Origin: Apostichopus japonicus
Lineage: Eukaryota; Echinodermata; Holothuroidea; Aspidochirotida; Stichopodidae
DNA: 64,000 nucleotides
Assembly (NCBI RefSeq): GCF_037975245.1
Contig: NC_092578.1
Location: 12,940,321-13,004,320 of the forward strand
Direction: 5' to 3'
The position numbers and the translations under genes are program-made. The notes beneath the pieces were generated by a model. The model saw nothing but the letters and a program-made list of their open reading frames with translations. It was not told where the DNA came from and made no database searches. This document shows positions 36,301 through 49,000 of this stretch, piece after piece (position 1 is the stretch's first letter; every line of letters begins with the position of its first letter).

Positions 36301-36750
36301 AAACTTAGCAGCACCAAGCATACATGAAAACAGAGAATAAGACGAACCGAGAGAGGAACTAGATGAGAAGAAAACATTAACTTAAAGTTTCTAGGTCCCT
36401 CAGACCCGAAGTTGAAGAGTGATAAAGAAACCGATCAGACTGTTGGAACAGAGAGAGTGATTTATGTACTATTTGAAACTTGTTAAGACATGGACTGTTA
36501 ATATGATAGAACAGAAAGTAGGAACAATGGATTAAAAAGAAAAGAAAAGTGCATTTGGACAATGAACACTTGCAAATATAACTGAAGGCAGTAATTCATA
36601 TATTCAACTGCATTTATTGAGATATATAACACCTTGATAACAATAAGCGTGCGTTCTAGAATCAGTATCACTTGTAAATTTGTTGAAAAGAATTAAGAGT
36701 TTCAATTTTTTTGCACTAGCTTGTTTATGAAATAATTATCAACTTGATCT

Positions 36751-36829
36751 GAAAAGAGGGGGATGTTGTATGATGACACATATCACCATTGATTGTTGCA
36801 GTTAGTTCTTAATTAACATTGCTGCCCTG

Positions 36830-36893
<64 letters not shown>

Positions 36894-37000
36894 TGTATAT
36901 AGCGTAGTATATAAAGTTCAGTGATAGCAATATAGTGCTCAATACAACTGGTGCAGAGCTAAATAGATATATGTATGATTGAGTTACTTTCACTGCCGCG
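36751..37000 (+). mobile_element. Possible polypurine tract and 3' LTR start of the Gypsy-like remnant
   Basis: GAAAAGAGGGGGA (36751-36762 or so) is followed by TGTTGTATGATGACAC, the usual order of a polypurine tract and an LTR beginning with TG, about 450 bases after the integrase end. The candidate LTR contains the AT microsatellite at 36838-36882. No matching 5' LTR is present, so the right edge is undefined. Confidence 0.35.
36838..36882. repeat. AT dinucleotide microsatellite
   Basis: About 22 uninterrupted TA units followed by ACACACATATATG. Confidence 0.95.
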
Positions 37001-37318
37001 ATCATCAGGCAATATATGCTGAAAATACACGATTAAAGCAAAATGAGGCTGAAATCGATCTTTTCAGTCACATTCTGTTGTTCATATAGTGATATAACCA
37101 CCTATTCTGATCTCTCTTGAAAAGAACCAATAGCAACATGAAATAACAACAACCAAAAAGGTTAACAAAACCATTCCTTGAAACTGACAAAGGCAGTAAA
37201 ATTTGAGTTTCTTTTAAATATCCCGTGACATTTATGATTTATCGACGTTAAGTGTTAGTGTCTTAGAATGAGCTTAAATGTCATAGTACTATATTCATCA
37301 GGTTACCTTTACTGCTGC

Positions 37319-37940
37319 GTTAGACCGTTTTTAAGCGTTGAAAAATAATAATTCTGGTGTGTAAATGTCACGTGATATTTTACTGCAACGCTGTATATGC
37401 ATCATCAGATCATGTTTCTTCAAGGTTGAATGTTATAAGCTTTAAAATAATCGGGAGAACGCTCATCGTGATGGTAAACATACTGGTATACACAGATATA
37501 AGTCGCTCACATTTTCATGTAGTGGCAATGTACTTTTATTGAAATTGAGTAAAATATTGTTGTTACCTACTTCGAGGGTGAAGAATCGATTGAGTTGAAT
37601 TATTTCTGACTGGTTTTTGCCGAATGTCCACCTAAGGGCCATATTCTCCTTTTCATATACTGACGAATACTACATTCGTCATTATAACCACTCAGTCTCA
37701 GTTCATATTGCATTGGTCGAAACAACTTAATCGATAGGAAAATCGTTGAGGAATTTTCTTACACAAGACTGAAACGGAGTACTCTCTATTGTGTAGAACA
37801 GTCTTTTTAAGCGTTAACATCAAAATGATTCTGGTGTTTAAAATACCACGTGATATCATAGTACAACGCTGCATATACATCAAAGTTCAAGGTTATAAGC
37901 TGTGAAATGTGGAGAACGTTAATCATGGTAGAAAAGGTGG
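37319..37940. repeat. Degenerate direct repeat of about 155 bp
   Basis: 37319-37478 and 37787-37940 share TTTTTAAGCGTT, ATTCTGGTGT, CACGTGATAT and CAACGCTG in the same order. The copies are about 470 bases apart. Confidence 0.6.
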
Positions 37941-38276
37941 TATGCTTGATAGAGAAAGAAAGGATACGGGTGCAGGACTAAAAAAAAATAATATTGTATG
38001 TCATACCTGCATGGTTTTATAAGTTCCTTGCTTGATTACATTTCATGGAAACTTCTTTATCTGTCATTTTCAATTTAATTTTGGTAAACACTTTTTATGT
38101 GAACTTAAAGAAGATATTATGTTTTTTTCATTTCATCGTCAATATTATACCCCTGAGTATTGATACACAAAGTAAGACGTTAAATATGAATCTAAGAGAC
38201 TGACTTCAGTTAGCTTGTGGCTTTGATAAGCCAACGATGGATCCCTCGCGAGTTCCTGCTTGCAGGAGGATCTAAA

Positions 38277-38322
38277 ATACATACATACATACACGCATAC
38301 ATACATACATACATACATACCA
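38277..38322. repeat. CATA tetranucleotide microsatellite
   Basis: About eleven CATA units with one CACG interruption. Confidence 0.95.
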
Positions 38323-38324
38323 GC

Positions 38325-38620
38325 AGAGACTACAGTGTGGGGTTCTTGGTGTTTGTACAGTGTGGGGCTCCACTGTTGGTATATTGATACATGGTGGGGT
38401 TGTGAAATTCAATATGTATAATACTACAGTATGGGTTTCAATATGTTGTATGCACAATGGGACTATTTATGCACACACATTGTGGGGATAATTTAGTAAT
38501 GAATCAATGTGCTAATATTTGTATTTATTACATTATGGGAATGTTCTTGTATATATAGTTTGTGGGACTGAACCATGCTAATACAGTATGGGTTGAAATC
38601 ATTGTACACTTTGGGACTGT
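38325..38620. repeat. Irregular ACAGTGTGGGG repeats
   Basis: Variants of ACA(G/T)T(G/A)TGGG recur about nine times at uneven spacing (for example ACAGTGTGGGG, ACATTATGGGA, ACAGTATGGGT). It looks like a decayed interspersed-unit tandem array. Confidence 0.45.
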
Positions 38621-39144
38621 TTATGTATTATTTTGTAAGTATGGTTGCAGTCTGCAATTAATTATATATGTTACATTGTTATACATGCTACAAGAGAAAC
38701 TGGCCAATTCCTTTCTCTATTACTTCATCCTTCCTTTCCCCAGTTTCAGGACTAGGATACTCAATAGCTGTGCAAGTCTATGCAGGGGTTTAAAAATCAT
38801 TGACCAAAAAGTTATTTGAGCCTGTGACCTCCTACATGGAACACGTGCCCTACCAGTACCATTACTCTCTCTATACTGTATATATGTGTGTGTGTAAAGC
38901 AATATTAATTATGCTGGACTTTGGAAAAACAAAAGCTGTACTTATTTTGCTTCTATTTATTTTAAAAAATTTAAACATTCTTCCAAAATAGTATGAAAAG
39001 AAGAGACCAATGACAAGAATGATCTTTCTAAAAACAGTTCAATATTCCAACTCTTTCAAAATTTTAGCATCCTGAAAATTTGGGCTTTCCAATAAGCTGT
39101 AAATAAAATTTATAAAATATTCAAATTTGAAACAATAACAAATT

Positions 39145-39684
39145 CAAGGGCGGCGGAACCGGGGGGCACAGGGGGCACGTGCCCCCCACTTTTCCTCAGG
39201 TTAAAAATGTGCCCTTTTTCTACATAAAAATTGAGGTGTCTTAAGTTAGCAAGAGGCCAGGGAACCAGAATGAACACTCGGGAAGGGCCGTTTCCGGCCA
39301 TCTGAGGGGTTTGTAAATCAAAAATTTTCTGGTCAAACTCAAAGCTATTTCGAATGGAAAAAATTTGTTAAGATATAAACAAGATATTAACTCTAATTCG
39401 GGAGAGTCCTACATTAGCAACTAGCATGATTTCACCTCATTTTGTCTCAAAAGAAAACTTGTTCCTTATATCCCAATTTGCACATTGGATATTGCAGTGC
39501 TAGTATGCATTTTTCTTTGGGGGCGTTGATGGAGTGATGTGTATACGCAAATAAGATAATACAATAAGAGTTATACTAGGGTACAAAATATCAGGCTGCA
39601 TCAGTCCAATCGAATTTCTGCAAAGTGCCCTTTGATGTCGGTGCCCCCCCCCCCCCCAGATTAAAAGTGCTTCCGCCGCCCTTG
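39145..39684. mobile_element. hAT-like element, GGGCGGCGGAA family, second copy
   Basis: Nearly identical to 33828-34460 and with the same ends, but missing an internal block that includes GGTGGCGCTCCGCTC. The flanks do not show a target duplication, so the element may have been rearranged or one flank lost. Confidence 0.85.
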
Positions 39685-42600
39685 TCTAAGAGTTAAACCC
39701 TCTAAGTACAAACCTGTCAACTTTCGCTATCATACCCCCCACCCCCACCCCCAGCTCCATTTTCCGTCTCATAATTCTCTCATTCTCTCCAGCGACAAAG
39801 CATATCTCCTCGTAGTAAGCTTCGACAAGAAGCTCTCCTATTGCAATAATATCGCAGATCGCAGCAGATAACATATTACGTACCTCATATTCCTCTCCCG
39901 TTTGTAACATGTTAACCGCAATACCCTATTTATTATCTACAATTCTCACCTCAAACCCCAACCATATACATGCCAGCATGCATATGTCTCTTCTTTACGT
40001 CCCCGATAACTTGTCACTAAAAAGGTTCTCTACAAAATTCACATTCAAGCCTGTGTACAGCCTTTCAAACATTTTTAGTATATGTAATATTTATAATATA
40101 AGTTTGTTTATCCGATATTTGTGAATAATTTCCCTTCCTACGTCTTTTTCATCAGCAATCGGTCTATTCAAGGTTTTAGAGTCGTGTTTTTTTTAAATCA
40201 CTTTACCGATGTTCGAAATTCTGGAAAATATGGGGAAAAAGAAGTAGTATGTTTAAGAAACCTCATATTTATGGGGGAAAAAAGTTGCTGTGAAACATGG
40301 AATAAAACTTTAAAACAGGTAATGTTGTGTAATTAGGTCTAAATGCAAAATGATGCTAATAACTATACTTTTGAATATTTGTGTAAGGTCGAAGGGGGTT
40401 GGGGTTGGGGGAGGGGGTATGGTAGGGTGTACATCCTCACGTCCCGTGCATCCCCCGCCTATTAGTGTAAGGACTCCGGCACAGTTTCATTCACTTCACG
40501 AAGCGCCGTCATGATGACATGGTTATAGTCTCGATGTCAGCTGATTGGGGTCCAGAGTGGCTCAAGTTGTTTGGTTTTTTGCCGAAATAAGGCTGTATCT
40601 TGGGTGACTTTTCTTAAACTTCACGTAACTTCATTCGTTCGTTACCGCATACCACAATGAGAGAAGCCACATGCGAACAGGATGGGGCTTGCAAGCAAGT
40701 CTGGTACACCAAGAATATAACGCAGACTGGCACTGAAAAGGATCATACTCGCTTCCCCTAGCCCCCCCCCCCCACACACACAAATAAAATAATGTAGTGG
40801 CTCATTTTAGGTGAGCACGGCTAACATGTTTTCCTCGCTAGGATATGTCATATCTTGGGTTCGTTTCGAGACGCAGAAAACAAAGATGGTTCCACTTGCA
40901 ATATATTCTTTAATTTTCGGCATTGGTGTATAGTCTACAATACCAACATAATATATTTATCCCCTTGAAAATCTTGAGTGCTGCGTGTTTCGTCTCTTAT
41001 GTGCATGGCAGGCTATCACTAAAGAAAAAAACCTTAAAAGTGAGTTTTAGAATATACATATAGTAAAAACTTATATGACAATGTTAGACTTACCCAAACC
41101 AATTCCATATTAATTTAAAGTTCCAACGGTATGCTGATGTTGTAATTGTTATCATACAACGTATCAGGTTCCTCGCGTGTTAAACTACAAAAATAAGCAA
41201 AAAGATATCTGGAAGAGAGATGCATGTGGAGAAAAAGAAGGGAAGAAAAGTTATTATTTAATTTAAACTCGGACTACTTTTGTTATACTATACTAACGTG
41301 TATAGTATACTTGTTGAACAAAACGTAGAGTTTTGATAAGAATATCATAACCTCAATAATGATATTCGCGCTGTTAAGTTAAATCTATATTTATAGTTGA
41401 GTCTGGAACAAACACCTCATCCCATTGGCTGTGGCGTCATACTGCATGTGTCATACGCTGTACTTGTACCGGTTGCATAACTTGCAAAAGAATAATATAC
41501 AATCTAGCTATATCATATATCATATATAATATACAGTAATAGAATAATATACAAATTATAGAATAATATACAAGAACCACTTTACCTTCTGACGTTAAGG
41601 TTGAAAAATACTGATTCCTCGTCACTGGGCAATTTTACGGCGGAAAAGCTAAAAAAAAAATAATATTTTCTGAAACAAATTTCAATCCAAAAAACCAAAT
41701 TACACCCTTTTCACAAAGACAGTGGAAGCAAAATATGGGAACTCAAATTTATGTTGTTATTTTTTCTTATTGTAATAGCTAAGCGAAGGATACAGCGACG
41801 GATTTATAATTAGGAGCTAGGGCTGGTCATGGGATCGTTGGCTCCATTTTACAAAGTATCCTTCCCCAGAAATACAATTATAGACGTCAAATGATGAATT
41901 TTGAGTCAATTTTGGTCTAGAAATTAGGTCTAAGTGCAATTTGTATACTTATAGGTTTACCTTAGTTTGAGTGAGAGTGGGGAGGAGGGGTACACACCAC
42001 AGCTGACTCTATATCATTATCCTTTAACTTAATGCTACAACAGAATAGAGTTATAACTTTGACCCCTCCCATCCATAATCATATGTACTTCCGAGTCGGG
42101 TGGTTGTCTACTTCTTTATACGTTTTCAACCAACTACGTCATCCTCAAATTAAGAGGGCTATTCTTCTTTGCTTCTTTAGTCCTCATTTTATATCTAGTT
42201 GTAATCTATGACCTCTGTAGTGTATAAAAGTAAGGACAAGTCATATATGATTCGCTTAACTTCGCCAGGGCTGTGGCACCCCCCCCCGTGCACCCCCACC
42301 CCCGGTGAAGCCGGTCATGTTTTTTTAATTTTTTAATTCGGTATTTTTGTTAACGCGTCCGGTGGATGTTGGGGTGGGGATATGAGGGGCAGTATGTGGA
42401 ATATATAATATATTCTTGAATATTCGTAAACATCATGAATGTCAAAGTATTCTGTTCATTTTCATAAATCAACTTCAGTCATTCTGTAAAGCCTGAAGAA
42501 GAAGACTTGAAAGAAACAAAACATTGGGAGCAAGTATGCTGAAAAGATGTTTGATATATAGCGACATCATAGGGTACTATTGTGGCAGTTACTATATCTT

Positions 42601-43577
42601 GGTTTGTTAACGCATTCATGCATGCATGTTGACGTTGGTTTTCTTTGTATTCTTTGAATGTGCAGGATTTTACAGCCAATGTACTGCAGCATCTGTGCAC
42701 ACGACGATAGTTTGTAATGTTGGCAATCTCCTCCCTGCTGAAACGGTGATGCTCATTTGATCTTTTGTTGATTGTGAAGCAGGTACAAGGTAAGGGATAG
42801 ATCTGTAAAAGGAGGTACCTCTTTCAGCCAAATTTGTCTAAGCTTCTGATCAAGCACATTTGCAGCCATGGAGGGCTTGTATCGGTAAGTTTGCCCCCTC
42901 CAATCCTGAAAACAGATCACCGCAACTTACTCGGAACGTTTTCACCTCCACTTATTATTCAAATATCTTTTTCGGGGTCTGCTTCGATGACACCAGTTAC
43001 AACGGGTATCTCATATTACTGGCCAGCATGGAGCCGCAGGGCTAGTGTTTTAGCCACCGGTAAACTTTCGTCATATCTTTTCTGGTACCTGACTAAAAAC
43101 TTCCCATAAACTATTTTTTCTTTAATTGAACAATTGTCTTGTCCTGATTCCATTCGAATTGTGAGGAGAGAATAATGAATGCAAAACCAACCTGATCTGT
43201 TAATCATTGTTCTAGGAGTTATACTTTCTAGGCTATGTAGTCTGACATCTGTGTAACCTAACGTTTAGCTACCTCTTCGGGGGCAATATCTGTAGGGCAC
43301 ACCTTCTACCCGATGCTACCAATGGAATCATATCCTATCAACATGACAAGAGCCTGGGTTATAACTTGAGAAGTTGAGTAAACAATGTGATCCACTGGCT
43401 TCTTTATCTTTATGAATGATGATCCACAGTCTAACCAAGTCATGCATCTTTTTTCCTTTTTTCTATTCCTCATTCTCCTTTTCTGCTGTCTTATTTTTAA
43501 TAGATGATCACCGCTAGTAATTACACATTTCTTCTACTATTCAGAATTCTTAGTTTCTCCTTTTTCACAATTTTCAG

Positions 43578-43738
43578 GTCCAGCGGTCAGTTACAGCCAT
43601 TCTACCCAGACAGAGCATTCACCCCTCCAATGCTTGGAGAACATACTGTAGACGTGCTTCATACAGTGCTCGGTTTAACACCTCGAAAAAAAAGATAAGC
43701 TGAAAACTGAGGGCGCTATAGATGTACACCAAACCTAA
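43578..43738 (+). pseudogene. Decayed copy of the SUGCT last exon
   Basis: This is the copy B counterpart of 12269-12429. The acceptor (TTTTCAG) and overall length are kept, but one C is missing from the C run after the first 14 codons and one base is gained in an A run near the end. The frame inherited from the upstream exon therefore meets a TAG soon after the first shift. The exon is separated from the other SUGCT exons by more than 30 kb. It is a relic of the segmental duplication. Confidence 0.85.
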
Positions 43739-46012
43739 ACTGAAATACACACTACTGTGACATTATGCGTATATATTTCCTCATCAGTATTGACCCGTAA
43801 TTGTTACCATTTTATAACTTTCCTTTTTTTAATTACTAATTGATATCAAGGGGATTTGGGGGGGGGGGGGGTTGTTGCTGAAAAAGGATAATCATGTGAA
43901 ATTTATTTCCATAGTTCATTTACAATGATATCATCAATTTTGGAATGCAGTATTTTCAAAAATAACAACAGCAGCATGTTGAATCATGCAAAATCATCCT
44001 TCCTTTCCTCTCATGGTTGATCGCAATACGTTTCGTTTTTTACTGGAGGTAAATATGGGTCAGGTGGGGAGTGGGTGGAGGAGAAAGACTGCATCATATT
44101 TTTGATGCAAAGAACACCGTCTGACCATTAACTGTTTCTCTTTATTATTAATTTTTCGCTCAACTGGCACTGTTTTGACAACCAAATATCCACGTATCGA
44201 AACAAAGATAAGTAAAAAACAGCTCTAGTTTGTCTCAGAGCTCTTAGAGTTAGATTCAATCACAAAAAAAGACTAGAAATTGGTCATAAGGCTTCATCTT
44301 TAATAGGCAACAAATATTTTAAATACTAATAATTACAAGAAAAATATTTGGTAGGTTGCAATGTCAAAAGTAGGATACAAATGGAGCTGCAGAATCCTGT
44401 ATGATGTGATCTTTTGTGCATTCCAGTTTCACACAATAGACACTACTGGTCTGCAGAAATAAATCCCTATTGTTTTGATATTGATGCATCCTCGCTAGTT
44501 GCTGTTGTACCTTTTTGTCTTTTGACTAGGGGGAGCTTCCCTCTGTTTGCTACCACTTTCAAATGTCACGTTATCAGAAAATGCCTTGTCTAATCCACTG
44601 GTGCTCTTCGGTACCTAATAATCTGCTTTAATTTATCTCAAGAAATTGGATCACGTGTTGGCTTTTAGAGAGTCTGTTTACCTTAATATTTCAGCATAGC
44701 TGTATGTACTCATGAACATGCCCCCTTGGATGTGTTCTCATAATTGGGGCCTTTTGTTATATTTAGTAGAGATAAAAAGGCAAGATTCCAGTACTTGTAC
44801 TCGGAGCCTCTTTTTCTTAATCATTCCAAGGGGAATTCTAGCTGATATACCCATACTACAAGCCTGGTTACCATAGGGATCATCACAAGGGAAGTATTGT
44901 GCTGTTGGTAAAACAAAGGAATTGTCATTGTATAAATCATGCACGTCACAACTTAGCCATTAATGTCTACATTCTCTTCTGAATGTCAATGATTTCCAAG
45001 TCAGCCTATACGTCATACCATGATTTGAACATGGTTTTAAATCATTCAGAATTGAAAAATGAAATTGTGTAACCCATGAAGAAAAGGACACTCTTGATCA
45101 TGATTAACAAAAGTGTGGTCTTTAAATGAACAGTGTATTTGTTAATTTGTGGCTTTGTTATTTCACAATGTACACATTTTATAATAAACAATGTTTTATA
45201 GAAAATATGTCATAATTGCAAAATTCTTGAGTTCTTGTATGTTTTACCACAGTGAAATATTGTAATAAAGTAAACACACCATTCTATAGTAAAATAACAA
45301 AGTACAGTATAAAGACACACTAGTACTGTTGTTCATCACATTCCAGTAGTTTTAATAAAAAAAAATCTTCCTTGTAGTTCTCAAAATAGTAATTGATTAA
45401 ATTAAGAGACCTCTCTTGTAATTTCCCACCAAATGAAGATTAATCAGTTAAGTATATTCGCTTTTGACTGTCAGAAGATTTTTTTGAACAATGAACAGAC
45501 AACATGCACATGCATGGTTAAATGTGTTTGCCTGAACTATTATTCCAGAGGGTGCTTAAACATAAGGCTTAATTCATTTGCTCATTGTATGTAATTTTTG
45601 TTTACCGAGTCAGCAAAGAGAATGACAAAGTGTTGTTAAGACGTTTGCTTAGTTTGATTCATTTGTAAAGAACAACTATTACCTGCAAACAGCTTATCTG
45701 ATATACAAAATGAGTCTATAATAATATTAAAATATTGTACCTGTATGTCATCATTTGGTGTGTTCCTTCTCTTCACTATTCCTTCCCCTTTCGGGACACC
45801 ATTTTCTTGCATAATCTTCCTAGCAATTTTTGAAAAAACTATCTACTTTTATAAGACCAACCATTTTTCTTCCATCTAATATTAAGGGATTGTTAGAACA
45901 CAGTTACGTTTAAAGTCTGAATACGACTCAACTCTGCATGTTCAGAACCACCAAAATAGTAAGCCACGATTAAGGATAAAATGGAACATATTTCAGTCAG
46001 TGTTAGTGCAGG

Positions 46013-49000
46013 TCACTTGAATATTTTCGAAACTTTCCCATCTGAGTAGAATTCTCCAGCTCCTGTTTTGTCTCCTTGCGGTCGTAAAGCTAACCAGACA
46101 AGTGTAACAGCGCCCTCGTCTGGTGTCTTGTGACCCTTGTAGCTCGACATATCAGTAGCTACATACCCCGGACAAACCTGTGAAGCAAAATACCAGAAGA
46201 GAATAAACACTTCTTTGTTGGCAGAATAGAGAGAGGGAGGGGGCTATGATAGTTTATGCCTCATTCTATTCATTGGGTCAAAATCATTTACAACACTGTC
46301 ATATTCATGTAGTGTATAGCATTGTCTATCTCCAATATTTCATGTGTGTGGCGGCAAGCCCACGCAAATGTATTGGAAAGTCACAATGGTGATCTACCAA
46401 TATGCTCTTGTAGCTCATCTTGAGTTACCCATTATATCTGAACATAGGAGGACCAGTTGTCCAGGGGAGTGGTATAAGTTAGGAACTTCACTCTCCCCTT
46501 TGCAGGAATAATGATCTTTAAGGGTACCTACAATAAACTGGCATCACTGATTTGAAGGTAAAAACAAAACCTACTTCATAAGATCTGAATAGTTGAAAGA
46601 CAGTGTCCACAATGACAATTTGTCTGTGCTCAAATTTGAAGAGGATAGGAAAGCAAATACCGGGTACATTACTAACAAAATGTCAAACATGAGTTTGTTT
46701 GCAGAAGGCAACTGGTAGCAACTAAAGAAAGTCCTGCAGTATATGAATATTCATAATCAATCATCTTCACTTACTGAATAAACATTAATTCCTGGTCTGC
46801 TTGAGTCCTTCTGTACCTCGCTGTTTTGAATCCTAGTTAATGCAGAAAGTCCAAGTTTGGAGAACCCGTAACGGGTCGAAGGTGTGAAACCATGCTTCTC
46901 TGCCTCGCCAGACGCCACCACCCTGGAAAATGATCATACAGTTGAGATGAGAATCCATATTTTCTAAAGAAGACCCAATCCTTCACGGAATAATTTTAGC
47001 TTTCAAATTTTATGTAGCAGTGTTTTAGGCTCCAAATGTTGTCTCTAATATTATACTATGTGTTCCTGTGTAAAGAAAACCTGCATTACATCCTTGGGCT
47101 TGTGTAGCAATTGGACTTTCATTTTGTGTAGCATTTTATGATACAATACTGGATAAATTATTCCCTGATCCTCTACTTAGGAAGGAATCGACATATATGT
47201 TGTGATTTAACGCACACTATCATCGATTGCTAACAGACCTGCCAACCCCTCAAAGGTGATCCCACTGTGAGACAATACATATAAAAACAGTGAGCCTTGT
47301 TTAAACCCAGGAGCCTCTCCGTGAAACCAGGGAGTCACTCTTTTAATCCAGGCAGGTGAAAGAAGTGGAGAAAAAACAACAACTTTATTTGAAGCTACGT
47401 GCATTGCAGCCTGTAATCTTGATATTGTTTCGAAAAAATCATACAGGGATGCCAGAATTTCGGCAATAGCCGGAATTAAGGCTTTTCCCCGATTTTGAAA
47501 TTTGGTTCCGGTTCCACACAATCTTTCCATACTTGTTGAATAAGGCATGAGCTTTTCCCCGCGAATTTCTAACTATTATCCTAACACACTGTAGTATACC
47601 CAAATTGGAGCCTATACCACAAGTTTTTCTTTGGATTTTCATAAAGTCCCAACATAAGCTTAGATATCTTTGGGGCATCCAAGTGCCCACAACTTTCAGG
47701 CCCTAGCAAATCCTGCTGGCATCCCTGAATCATAGCAATACAATTGGGTAAGAGTGAATTATTAGCACTCTCTTGGCTTCAGCTACAGCTAATTGATGTT
47801 TTGCCACTCATGTCCCCACATGGACTGTCATAACACTTTCTTTCAAAACACATTTCACTACATTCAGGAATTCAAAAATTGGTATAAACCAATAGACTTA
47901 TTCATTATACTTGCTAATGATCAACCTAAGACTTGTAAAACAGGGTCATGAAACTGTAGTTTGAACTATGTAGTCATTTTAAATTTAAAAACAAAACAAA
48001 AAAACATGGAAGTCATAAAAGTAATCAGCCAAGCGCATCACTTCAAAGTACTGTTTTATACCAAGTCATTGTCTGAGGATTTTCTAGAAATCTTGTGAAA
48101 GCTTCAGCATGATCTCTTGGCAAGGGTAGTTGTGTACAGTTTCAATTAAGGGGCAATGAATAAACCTGTCAATCATGCAAAACGAAAAGGATAAACCAAC
48201 TCCCAACTACGGAGTGAGAATGAGTTTTATCTGGAGAGATCGTTGTTTCTCCATTTCTAAGAGCCCCTGGAATACTTTGATTTGAAATTGGACGGTATTT
48301 AACAAATCAAGAAGTTATAACAAAAGCTTACTCAACGTATTTGTTGACAAGTGCATCAAGTTCCTCACGAGTAGCAGCATTCCTAAATGCTTCTTTCACT
48401 GGCTCACCAAGAGTGTCATATGCAAACTGAGCAGACAAACTGGATACATTCACCACTCTGTAAATCAAAAATCATTAATTGCAGTTGACGGTTAATATTT
48501 ATTGATGATTCATGTTTAAGACATTCTATTCCCACCACCTCACGCATCCTTCCCGTTATCGATCAGATAGAACAAAGACAAGTTACTTTCAACACCAAAC
48601 GGCAATGACGATCGTCCCATTGGTTACTTACCATACAAGAACTTGCACTCACTACAAAAGATGTAATTACTAAATATGAAGTTCATTCACCTTGTTGACC
48701 TCAAAGCACCTGTCACTTCCAAAGGAAAGAAGTCAGGGTTCACTCTCATGGATGCAAATACTAACAAATGTACATTTGCTATTTATTCAGTTAATCTTTG
48801 TAATTATTCCATTACATCTACCTAATATCAAGGAAATTATTCGTCACTTTTCTTATTGCCAGATGACTTTTGTTCTGCAAGCTACCTAAGAAACCCTGCT
48901 ATCAGCTCAACATCTTGCATATTACTTGCAATAACACTGAACTTATTGGAGATGAGGTTTATGAAGCCTTTTTTATTTCCCACTTCAGTTCCTGGCATTT

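Larger units (their letters stand above)
37941..42777. other. Intergenic sequence without supported genes
   Basis: Besides the hAT-like copy (39145-39684) and microsatellites, I see only AT-rich sequence with scattered C/G runs (39724, 40390, 40760 and 42280). No exon or structured RNA was recognised. Confidence 0.5.
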
